NCBI GenBank assembly: GCA_963965975.1
Contig: OZ014415.1
Span: forward strand, 1,865,001 to 1,929,000
Direction: 5' to 3'
DNA: 64,000 nucleotides
DNA from: Xestospongia bergquistia
Lineage: Eukaryota > Porifera > Demospongiae > Haplosclerida > Petrosiidae
Shown here: positions 37,301-46,041 of the stretch, piece by piece
Position numbering within the stretch: the first letter of the stretch is position 1
How the letters are laid out: every line of letters begins with the position of its first letter
The notes under the pieces: generated by a model
The model's database searches: none
Told to the model about the DNA's origin: nothing
The model's input: the letters and a program-made list of their open reading frames with translations, nothing else
Program-made: the position numbers and the translations under genes

Positions 37301-38510
37301 CTCAAGTACATACTTACATTCAAATAATTGGAGGACTACGTGAGCCCATTACATTACTAACTAGTGAATGTATTGTCTCCACAGGTCCAGGTGTCCCTTA
37401 CTATATATCAATTGGAGCAGTCAATGAACTAGGAGAAGGTAACATTACATCAGTTACTGTCTTCACTAAAACTGAAAGTAAAGACAATTTTAATATTTTT
37501 TGTTCACTCATATATTGTTTTAGCTCCCAATATTATCCCTAATAATATTGCATCACAACGGTCTTCTGATGGTACTTCCATTTTCATTGTATGGAGAAAA
37601 GTGTCACTAGAAGAAGCTCATGGTTTCTTTGAGTATATTATAATATTAGATGCTGTCAATAGTAGACGTAGACAATCAAGTGATAGAATTGTACATGTTC
37701 CATTTAATAAGACATCTATCAATGTAACTGGTCTAAATCCTCAATTAACATACACACTTACTATGAGAATAGCAGTACAAAATGAAAGTGGAGAAGTTAT
37801 AGAAGGACCTACAAGTATACCAATAAGGATTGAGGCACCATGTGAGTTCTATTTTTCCAACAAATTATGTGTTTATATCTTTTTAGCATCAACATCATCT
37901 ACTAATGGGAATTCTAGTACTGGTTTTATAATTGGTTTAGCAGTGATGGCAGCAATTATATTTATTATTATTATTATTGTAGTAGTACTGGTTGTCATAA
38001 TTTTGTTTAAAAGGAAGTCAAAGAAGTACGATTTCAAGTCAGGGTAATTCATCAAATTAGTCATAATAACATCATGTTCACTATATCTACTAATATACAG
38101 AGACAAAACAGATGATATTACAATGACTATCAGCCCAAGTTATAACATAGCAAATACATCTACAACATTGTAAGTTGACAACAGTACATATACAGTAATA
38201 ATATAATCTATTATATTACTAATATAGAGCTGAGGAAGCATTATATGAGAGGCTTCCTGATGAACTACCAGGTCCTTCAGATTATGATATACCAGCTGTT
38301 AGTACTACTGATACACAATCTCCTCCAAATTATGATATACCAGTTGTTACTAATGCTGATACACAAGTCTATGATCTAACAGTAGTTACTACTGATATAT
38401 CAGTGAATACCAACCCAGCTTATGCTGTAACAAGGTTTGGAGAGGCTCAACAACCAGACACCTCTCGCACATATGTTAATGTTTTTAGTGATAGAGATTA
38501 TATGTTGTAG
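28374..38510 (+). CDS. Receptor B: giant Ig/FN3 transmembrane protein, intact
   Basis: Twenty-six exons from ATG 28374 (signal peptide MIQQQLTGLLIFMIITVGET) to TAG 38508-38510. The model sums to 8052 nt, giving 2683 residues with no internal stop. Exons 2-23 are all multiples of three with phase 1-1 borders, one domain per exon; the last introns are phase 2. Order: Ig-like with a calcium-type loop, Ig, FN3, then fourteen Ig, five FN3, TM, tail. Likely a plasma-membrane adhesion or recognition receptor signalling through phosphotyrosine motifs in the tail. No named orthologue is recognised. The organisation recalls invertebrate allorecognition receptors and titin/hemicentin-like Ig arrays, but this is only architectural similarity. 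Many N-x-S/T sites suggest heavy N-glycosylation. Confidence 0.9.
28519..35979 (+). other. Receptor B: Ig-rich ectodomain exons
   Basis: Exons: 28519-28884 (Ig-like, DYNGDGQND loop), 29509-29829 (Ig), 29879-30145 (FN3), 30192-30536, 30587-30961, 31013-31330, 31385-31705, 31761-32123, 32176-32481, 32561-32923, 32972-33313, 33367-33735, 33782-34150, 34208-34570, 34666-35010, 35154-35540 and 35665-35979 (all Ig). Exons 31013-31330 and 31385-31705 are the two intact Ig exons that are fused and broken in A. Confidence 0.88.
29370..29445. repeat. AT/GTAT microsatellite inside a receptor B intron
   Basis: (TA)n and (GTAT)n runs in the long intron 28885-29508. The same intron in A (16160-16533) lacks this run, so it arose after the duplication or was lost in A. 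Confidence 0.85.
36031..37841 (+). other. Receptor B: membrane-proximal FN3 exons
   Basis: Five FN3 exons: 36031-36348, 36412-36711, 36754-37059, 37106-37477 and 37524-37841. They align one to one with the FN3 exons of A and have identical lengths (318, 300, 306, 372 and 318 nt), in contrast to some Ig exons that differ in length. The FN3 stalk is therefore the more conserved part of the ectodomain. Confidence 0.88.
37887..38510 (+). other. Receptor B: TM helix and tyrosine-rich tail
   Basis: Exon 37887-38043 encodes the TM helix (TGFIIGLAVMAAIIFIII) and KRKSKKYD. Exons 38101-38169 and 38228-38510 encode the tail with YERL, DYDIPA, NYDIPV, VYDL, NPAY, TYVNV and RDYM. By known motif classes, YDxP resembles Crk-type SH2 sites, YxN resembles Grb2-type SH2 sites and NPxY is a PTB site. 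Binding itself is inferred. Confidence 0.87.
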
Positions 38511-38767
38511 TAAGATTTTTATATTTTTTTAGATTTTTATTTTTGTAGTAAAGTTTCATTTAAAAAAAATTATTGGGATTGACTATTTTTATTAATATGT
38601 AGTTAATACTGTTTTTTTCAAAATTTATCTATATTTCTTCTGTTTCTAAACAAAATATAGTTTATTTGATTATTTCTCATGAAAACAAATAATATGAGAA
38701 GTGACTTACTTTCTCTTTTAATATATCACTCTATATTGATTTCAGTAAAATCAAACAAACATTTTCA

Positions 38768-38769
<2 letters not shown>

Positions 38770-38808
<39 letters not shown>

Positions 38809-38814
38809 GAGAGT
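38770..38814. repeat. (TA)n microsatellite
   Basis: About 22 uninterrupted TA dinucleotides. Confidence 0.97.
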
Positions 38815-39182
38815 TATATAGTTAATTCCTTTAACAATACAAATTAGGGGTAAAAAATAGCCATTATAATAAAGAATTATTATGCTTAATTTAGTATTAG
38901 GGTGTTAGATGTTACATGTAGCCTCAACTTGTGTCTTTTGGAAATATTATGAATGCAAATGAATGTGGCAACTTATGTGACTGACTCTCATTGTTTTTTA
39001 TAAAAGATACTCTCACTTAATAATGTCAATCTACTATGTGCATTGTCAACTGAGAAAAATGTAGTGGATGACACTACTTTAATGTGTAATTCAACTAAAA
39101 TAGAGAGGCATATTCTATAGGCAGATAATTCCCTCTAAAATAAAGGGAATGATCAAGATATAAATACCCTATAACGGAAAGG

Positions 39183-39296
39183 AAAGGCTGTTAAAATACC
39201 TCAAAAATAAAACAGTTTTGTATACATACAGTTACTATTAATGGTAACTGTATGTATACAAAACATTTCTTGAGGTGTTTTAACAGTAGTTCCTTT
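39183..39296. repeat. Long hairpin-forming inverted repeat with 8-nt loop
   Basis: Arms of about 50 bp face each other across a loop at 39236-39243. The inner 21 bp (GTTTTGTATACATACAGTTAC and its complement) pair perfectly; the outer parts (GCTGTTAAAATACCTCAA against TTGAGGTGTTTTAACAG) pair with few mismatches. It could be a foldback transposon remnant, a miRNA-like precursor or a long hairpin RNA; the sequence does not decide. Confidence 0.8.
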
Positions 39297-39742
39297 TCTC
39301 TACACAAGCTTTTAAAATGTAAATAGTAAGTTAATAATGTCTTTTTGTAACTATACATCTTGAAAATTAAAATGTATAATTCTTTATTAATGCTACTAAT
39401 AAATAGTTTCTTCTACTAGTTGTGGCTATAAAATTTTTTCTGATAGTCAGATTAATTTAGAACATACAAGAATTAATTGGACTGCATTAGTAAGGTATTT
39501 TAGTCACATAAAAGTTGCTAAAACAAAAACAAGTCCCACATTCACTCTCTTAAGCAGAATTATAGAAATAATAGTTGATGAATTAATCATACAGAAGTAT
39601 GATATAACTTATATGAAGTTATTAAGTAATAAGTACTCATTAAGAATAATTAATAAGACGATTAAGATGGGTGGAGCTATTGGCTTGTTTTGTTCACTGA
39701 CCTAAGGCATTTTGTCCATTAAGGTAGACCACTGAAGTAATC

Positions 39743-40866
39743 ATGAATAGTGGCAAATTGCTGTTAGTTAAACTTGTATGTAGTTCTGTTTTACTGACAG
39801 TGTTCTGTTATGGCACTGATTACACAATCTTTCACTGGCCTCCACTTCAAAAAGTAAACACAAAATGAAACTGTTGAAAGCTGTAAAATACTTTATCTCA
39901 TGGAGTGATTGCTGGATGGAGCTGTGCTAATGTACTGTTTAGACAACCTGGTAACAACTTGTCAGTGAGCATAGTCCAAGTTAGAATGGGTGTGGTTATT
40001 GCTTCAATTATGAATTTAGATCACTTCATTGAAGCTAGATTATTAAAATATGAGGTAATTACACAAATCTAACTTACTTTTTGAGCATTAAGTTTCAATT
40101 GTTGGCATTTGAGGATATTTATGCAGTATGCCACACCCTTTTTATTTTTTCCATTGATTTGGCCCATATATTTAACTTATCAACATTACCAAATTATAAT
40201 TATATACCAAAGTAATACATAATATACCAAAGTATCCCAGTCTCAATCTCAGGAGTAAATAAATAAAGGGCTATAGTTGCATTGGGATTGATATAATTTG
40301 TTACTTAGCAACATGCCCACATGATTACTACTTTTAGAAATTTTTAGTCTTTAAGTTTTACTTTTTTAGAAAACTGATGTTTATGTCATAATAATCTTTT
40401 CAAAGATCGAATCTTTAGAAGTGCCATTATTAGAAATAATGAGGTAGTCCCTGTTAATTATCTTTATGCATGTAGATTAATTGCTCTCATCTATCATTAT
40501 AGGATGTTATTTCATTGACCAAATGACCATTTGAACACAATTCAGTACTACTTAGTTTTATGGTTCTTCTCATCTATGCCTCCCCTTTCTTAATTTCTTG
40601 TCTCCATAACAAATATACTCAATATCTTTCACTAATAATATTACTGAGCTTTCTTTCTCATCATTTAATAGATGTTAATCATAGAGGGATGTGATTTGTC
40701 AATTCCACCTATACCTTGGAAACTGTATGCTGCCATGGTGATAGCAATTCTATGGTTATTATGGAATCCTTGTGTGTTTTTAATATTATCATTACCACAT
40801 CAATCTTTTGAACAAGACAAATATTTTAAAGAAATACTTAAAAAGTATATTTTATGTTCCTATTAA
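39743..40866 (+). pseudogene. TMEM267: Decayed TMEM267-like membrane protein gene
   Basis: Three blocks read as parts of one protein. 39743-39853 (ATG, MNSGKLLLVKLVCSSVLL) is followed in the same frame by stops, then by 39887-40054 (TLSHGVIAGWSCANVL ... ASIMNLDHFIEARLL), ending at a phase-0 donor. A phase-0 acceptor opens 40503, which reads DVISLTK, then TGA (40524-40526), PFEHNSVLL and LLSFLSHHLIDVNHRGM. A frame change near 40690 leads to LSIPPIPWKLYAAMVIAI, ending at 40866. The order of motifs (H-x-x-I-x-x-W-S, D-H-F-x-x-A-R, P-F-x-H, S-H-H, H-R-G, P-x-P-W-x-L-Y) fits what I recall of TMEM267, a small multi-pass protein. Nonsense codons and a frameshift indicate a pseudogene; sequencing error is the alternative. 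Confidence 0.55.
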
Positions 40867-41500
40867 TTTTGTTTGTGAGTTGTTAATTTATATATAATAA
40901 TCATTATTATTAATGTTAATGTTAAAACCATACACTGCTTGGTTGCTGCCATATATCACTATCATTTGATCACATAGATATTAGGAGTACTAGTGAAGAT
41001 ATGTATTACAATCTAATATCCTTATAATGATTATCTATTATAGAAGGGTCTGCACCATACTGGATTGTTCTATTAGACTTCAGCATTTAATATCTGTAGC
41101 AGAATTGTACAATTCCATCATCTTTGAATTTCACTTCTCTCATTTTATGTACTGATTGGAACTCCATTCAACTGAATGTATATTACTGGAATATGAGTGT
41201 AATAATAGGTTAATGTTTAGCTAACAATCAGTACATTAGAGAAGATGAAACTTTAGTTTCCATCTTTCTCAATTTAAAATAAACTGTCATTAAGGTTGGT
41301 CTCATTTTATATGAAGTTATTTATAGAGAAGGTGGATGAATTAGAGGATGGTATGGGATTAATATAAGGAACAGCTGTTGAATGGCCAGTGTCTGCAAGT
41401 TAATCATGACAAACAGTTAAAAATGTATCAAATTTGGATTCAGTGTATTAAACCTTTATGTGTAAAATTTACTAATATACCATTTCTACAGTAACAATTA
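40867..41500. other. Non-coding gap before the MULE element
   Basis: AT-rich sequence; I see no gene, repeat family or structured RNA. Confidence 0.5.
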
Positions 41501-41508
41501 TAATTAAC
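41501..41508. other. Left target-site duplication of the MULE
   Basis: TAATTAAC, identical to 42405-42412 on the other side of the element. Confidence 0.8.
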
Positions 41509-42404
41509 GGATTAGTCCCATAATGTCTAATCCCAGAATGTCTAATCCCATAATGTCTAAGAAAATGTGGAAATGTCCAAAAATGTCTAATGCTTTGATC
41601 AATTAGTACCAGAGAGTTTTTGACAGGTACTCTCTGGGATAAAAGGACATACTACAGCAAGCAAATGGACACACCCATGCAGTCAACCCTGCAACCACTC
41701 GAGTGGAGGAGATAAAGAGCAAACTTAGAAAGAGGGCTAGAGAAGAGATGATCCCTGTTCCAACTCTGTACAATGAGGCACTGGTAGAACCCAGCACACA
41801 GCCAGACTGCTCAGATGTTGCCCCAATTTTACCTACCTACTCCTCATTCAAATCATCCATGTACAGAAGTAGACAAAAGAGGCTCCCTCTACTCTCTAAA
41901 ACAAGAGCTGAGATCGATCTGACTGGTGATTGGGTGAATACACTATCTGGGGAGAGATTTCTGCTCCAAAATGAGGGCTCCAGCAATTGCATTTTGATCT
42001 TTTCTACAGATGCCATGCTCCATTTGCTTTGTGATCTTGATGCGATATATGTTGACAGAACATTCCAGGTCTGCCCTAGCATGTTTATGCAACTTTTCAC
42101 CATCAATGGATTTGTCCATGGCCAGCAGTTTCCTCTGGTTTGTGCCTTGCTACCATACAAGACCCGAGCAGATTACAACAGGATGTTTACATACCTCAAG
42201 GAATAATCATTTTTATCTAGTTTAAGCCATTGTGTAGTTTCTTTTGATTACTAACTTGTGCTGAACTCTTTATAGATACACTTAGATTAATTAACACTAT
42301 GTTAACATTAAATTAACACTAGTTAGACATTTTGGGACACTTCCACATTTCTTTAGACATTATGGGATTAGACATTATGGGATCAGACATTATGGGACGA
42401 ACCC
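41509..42404 (+). mobile_element. Deleted Mutator-like (MULE) transposon with long TIRs
   Basis: 896-bp element between identical 8-bp duplications TAATTAAC. The terminal inverted repeats run about 85 bp (GGATTAGTCCCATAATGTC on the left; the reverse complement of the right end begins GGGTTCGTCCCATAATGTC). Each TIR itself contains three tandem copies of a 15-bp AATCCCATAATGTCT-type motif. An internal reading frame encodes only the first part of a transposase, so the element cannot be autonomous. The 8-bp duplication is slightly short of the usual 9 for MULEs. Confidence 0.85.
41643..42206 (+). pseudogene. Truncated MULE transposase fragment
   Basis: Open frame inside the transposon. An upstream part (NGHTHAVNPATTRVEE) resembles the H-x-H end of a FLYWCH zinc finger; the preceding zinc-finger sequence (WDKRTYYS) lies in another frame, so the finger is broken. 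The core FLYWCH-linked MULE signature follows: IYVDRTFQVCPSMFMQLFTI and GQQFPLVCALLPYKTRADY, containing the first catalytic aspartate region (D-x-T-F). The frame stops at 42206 before the second and third catalytic acids, then runs into the TIR. Typical MULE transposases are several times longer. Confidence 0.8.
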
Positions 42405-42412
42405 TAATTAAC
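42405..42412. other. Right target-site duplication of the MULE
   Basis: TAATTAAC immediately after the right TIR, identical to 41501-41508. Confidence 0.8.
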
Positions 42413-42439
42413 TAGTATACCACAGTCTGAAATCTGATT

Positions 42440-42628
42440 GGTTAGTATTTGCTCTTGTAAAAAGGCGCAAATATGGTACTGAACTAACCAATAAGATTTC
42501 TCAATTTCTGATAAAGATCATATGTTGTGCTTATTAAAGTTATTAGACAATGTAGTTACTGGTAAGGCTGGTTTGTCTGGTTACTGCGCATGCTCAGTAG
42601 GAAACCCGGGAAAAGTGTGGTATAAATA
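42440..42628 (+). promoter_or_regulatory. Promoter-like segment: paired CCAAT boxes, NRF1-like site, TATA
   Basis: ATTGGTTAGT and its reverse complement ACTAACCAAT face each other about 30 bp apart near 42440-42495 (inverted CCAAT boxes). TGCGCATGCTCA at 42585-42596 resembles an NRF1 site, and TATAAATA lies at 42621-42628. This is the most GC-rich stretch of the right half. A GTAAGT donor at 42846 could end a first exon. No ORF follows, so any transcript is probably non-coding. Confidence 0.4.
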
Positions 42629-43935
42629 CTGTATCTCCACTTGTCTCTTGTTTTTCTGACTGGATAATTGATCATTCGCCCCTGAAATGCAGAAAGCATT
42701 GCCCGTTTTTCTATCTCCTTGAGTGAATTCAGCTATTCTTTAATCATATATATATACGTGACAACAATGTCGTTTTACTGAGTGCTATATCAAATTGACA
42801 CTGTAGAACTTATTTGAATTTAAGTTTAAAGACAGAGACAATCGAGTAAGTTTCTTCTCTTTATATCACTATGTCCCACTATATAACCACCAACCTTAAC
42901 TTTGACACAACAGTTGCTAGTTTAGTAACCAGTTTTATCTTTTAAATAGCTATAGCCTTCATTTCTGGCACAACTAACACTCTATAGCCTTCCTTACTGA
43001 ACAAATACCTGAAGGAACTATCTTTCCCTAACATTCTTCTCAGTTGTAGTCACTTGCAACAACCAGCTTTTGTTGTTGAGAAAATTAGTTTTATTACAAC
43101 CATGTACTAGTAACTTCTTTTCTAACCATTAGTTGTTATATTATAAGTTAGTTTAAAGACCTGACATCATGTTCTTATCATTTAGTATTTTATCAGTTTC
43201 TTTTTTGTTTTATAGAAATAAATACAACTGTTTCTGCAAGTTAACTGTCATGTCCCTGTCATCTTTATCAATGATGTCAATGCTATAATGTGGAGAGGAT
43301 TGATCTTTTAAAGAACAAAAATTGGTTCTGCTGTTTATAGTCTATTACTTCCAATCACTCACCACTTGTGCAGAAAAAAACAGTCAGCATGAACTGAGGC
43401 CAACAACAAAGAAAATACACTATTGTTAAAAAAGAAAAGAACAACGTATTCAGGTCAGTGTAAATGTACAACATGCATGTATATATGTGTGTGTGTATGT
43501 GTGTGGAGAGCCTAATCCTAACCTATTGACTTTTTGTGTGAGCCTAATTCTGTAGTATTTTATCGAAGTCTAGTTCTAGCTCAGTTTTTAAATCAGCCTT
43601 TAGTTGGTGATTTGGCAGCCATTGTAGTAATTTATGCACACAGAAAGACTGTTACATCAATAGACTGAGAATCTTATGTATTATATAGAGATGTTTTTGT
43701 TGTTGTGATTTAAATACTTGCTTAAACAGAACTGAAATGATTTGTGCAAATATCTTCCTAGACTGAATTTTTTCATTAACTCAACAGTTGCCAATACGCA
43801 TGCAGCCTTAAGTAAAATGGCCCTAGCTAGTAGCTGATAAGCTGAATAGTTGTACTTGGGCTTCATATTGAGAACCAGATTGGAAACCTAAAATATATAA
43901 AGACACTTGTATAGAATATACCATTTGCTTGCAAG

Positions 43936-43938
<3 letters not shown>

Positions 43939-43982
<44 letters not shown>
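43939..43982. repeat. (TA)n microsatellite
   Basis: About 22 uninterrupted TA dinucleotides. Confidence 0.97.
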
Positions 43983-43985
<3 letters not shown>

Positions 43986-44299
43986 TTAACTTAGAGACTA
44001 CACCAGCAGTTCTGGTATAGCTTTCCTCTTAGTAGCTTCCAACCACATCTATTTTAGCTAATGAGGAGCCATCTTGTTAATTATGACTAGTGGAGCCTGT
44101 CTGCTAAGTACAGGAACTCTGTGGATCCAAGAGTCTAATTTTAGAACATACTCCAACCCTCTTGTGATGTTCTTGATGTAATATGTAACAGTAATATCTA
44201 CTGGATAACTACAATGTTGTAACAGTCATGTACTAGTGTTGTAGTTTTAGCATCAATTTTATGGCTATTTCTGTAGTTGTAATATTAAAAGCCTCTCTT

Positions 44300-45010
44300 T
44301 CAATTGAATGTTATAACTCTTGTTATCAATAATACACCCTATAACAAGCACGTGTACATATCCTTTGTTGTTTATACAATGACACACCCTTTATTAATCC
44401 TATACCAACCTCTTGTGATCCCTATAACATGTACATTCAGACACAACACTTGTAACCTTCTTTTAAGTCTTTTAATTTATGATAATATTGAGATATAATC
44501 TACCTATCTATCGTGTGTGTACATGACAAATCTATTATGAGTCCTATAACATCAACTCTTATTGTCTATTATAATATTCCCAAGATCATCTATATTATAA
44601 TATTTGCCTTGCATATACAAACCTGTTATCACCCAAACACAGCCCTGTGACATATAAACCATATAACATCTTATCATATAACTAGCTCTGTGACATAAAT
44701 AAACAAACCTTTGATGTATTTTTTTATACAAATGTCTTATTATCCATACTGAATAATGTCCTATGATACAACCTATCTCTGTGACATACTTACAATAATT
44801 TTGTGATCCTTATGATACATTTTAACCTTGTGACATGTTCTTATCACATAATGTCCTATATATGATGTAACATTGTTCTGTGACATGTACATACACAAAT
44901 GTCTTATCACACTTACTATACATAATGTCACCTAGTATATAAAATGTATTAATACCCAACCTCTTATAATACGATCCAATCTAGTCCTATGACATGTACA
45001 TATCTCTTAA
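44300..45010. repeat. Degenerate minisatellite-like repeats
   Basis: Variants of TGTGACATGTACATATC and CCTATAACAT recur irregularly every 35-60 bp. Divergence is too high to define a unit by eye. Confidence 0.4.
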
Positions 45011-45595
45011 TACCCAATCTTTTGAAATCTTTTTCTTCATAATCTGTCGATAAGTCATAACCTTCTTGTATAAATTCTGTTTTTTAACAAATTTTTTGTT
45101 ACCTCATATACTAGTGTCTACAATTTACTTATTGTTAAGAGTCTTGTTATTTATCTGTCAGGTTCTTATTACTTTGTTTTATGTATAAATGTTTTTACTA
45201 CTATAGCTGTATTCTTGTGACTGTTACAACTATGTTACTTAGAATATTCTAAGTTTTTGTTCAGTAATAATTCCTGTGTATGCAATCTTACATACCCATC
45301 TAATGAGACTGTTCTGTAATACCTAGTGTTGTATTGAAATTCTTGCTATATCATATATATCATTGTATGTACTCCATTGGTTTTAATGTGTTTTATAGAC
45401 TAGAGGTTGTTCTATCATATATTATGTATACTATAGTCTTGTTGTGTATGACCCACAGAGTTCATGTACTGTAATATCTATATATAGTATAGTTCTCTTT
45501 GTTCTGTGTTTCCTACGTAATACATATTCTAGTTAATAATAGCATTATGTAAAGGATAGTTTTCTACTAGTTGCTTTCTTTTTAAATAGGTTTGA

Positions 45596-46041
45596 TCTAT
45601 CATTAATTTGACAATCTTGTACTAAATTATTTCCTTTAATTTTATAGTGAGACATTGATAACTGGACTGGAGATGATCTAGTGAGGTTCTCTAATAACTA
45701 CTCCATGTAAGATTGATCTTTTATATATCTTTAATTGTATTCATTTTTATTCTGTAGTTGATATTCTAGTTCAGTGCTGGGAATGATGACAACTGTATTG
45801 TAATACTTATATAGTGTTATATATACAATACTACTGACCCTATCACTCAAATAGATTTATGATCTGATCTACATTAACTGATGACTACTGTAAGTTGTCT
45901 TACTAAATATTACAAGTTTAATGGTCACTAATAGAAATGATCTGATCTACATCAACTGATGACTCTCATGATATACTATATGTAAGTCATATCTACTATT
46001 TATTACTAACTTACTATTTCTTGTTCTATAGTATAATGAGA
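45596..46041 (+). repeat. Exon/intron-like non-coding module, copy 1
   Basis: Successive GT-AG-like segments: acceptor TTTTATAG before 45648; exon-like 45648-45706 ending in GTAAGA; intron to CTGTAG; exon-like 45758-45889 (contains the snoRNA-like element) ending in GTAAGT; a short intron to AATAG; an exon-like piece ending ATATACTATAT; then GTAAGTCATATCTACTATT ... TACTAAC ... TTCTATAG, a textbook 50-bp intron with branch point. Related modules occur at 57640-58470, 60240-61800 and 63240-63590. No ORF spans them. Confidence 0.55.
45774..45846 (+). ncRNA. Candidate C/D-box snoRNA, copy 1
   Basis: C box ATGATGA (45783-45789) and D box CTGA (45834-45837), flanked directly by a terminal stem: GTGCTGGG on the 5' side against CCCTATCAC (GGG/CCC and GTG/CAC pairs). 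Length 73 nt is normal for the class. No C'/D' pair or rRNA target could be checked. Confidence 0.35.

Larger units (their letters stand above)
26872..39115. repeat. Tandem duplication unit 2 (carries receptor B)
   Basis: Collinear with unit 1 through the 5' flank, every exon and intron, and the 3' flank. Intron identity is patchy: the intron after exon 6 (30962-31012) is almost identical to its counterpart in A, while others are barely alignable. This suggests gene conversion or uneven constraint. Confidence 0.7.
38511..39742. other. Intergenic region after receptor B
   Basis: 3' flank of B, homologous to that of A up to about 39115. It then contains a long hairpin (39183-39296) and AT-rich sequence with no exon recognised. 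Confidence 0.6.
42629..45590. other. Non-coding region upstream of the repeat modules
   Basis: No coding gene found. It holds a (TA)n microsatellite (43939-43982), a short (GT)n run near 43490-43504, and a zone (about 44300-45010) with degenerate repeats around TGTGACATGTACATA and CCTATAACAT. Several intron-like signals occur, but I could not assemble a convincing transcript. Confidence 0.5.

Noticed and set aside
42010..42225. Second open frame within the MULE
   Set aside because: It is an out-of-frame shadow of the transposase fragment.
44304..44498. 64-codon open frame
   Set aside because: It lies in degenerate repeats, with no splice signals or recognisable motif.
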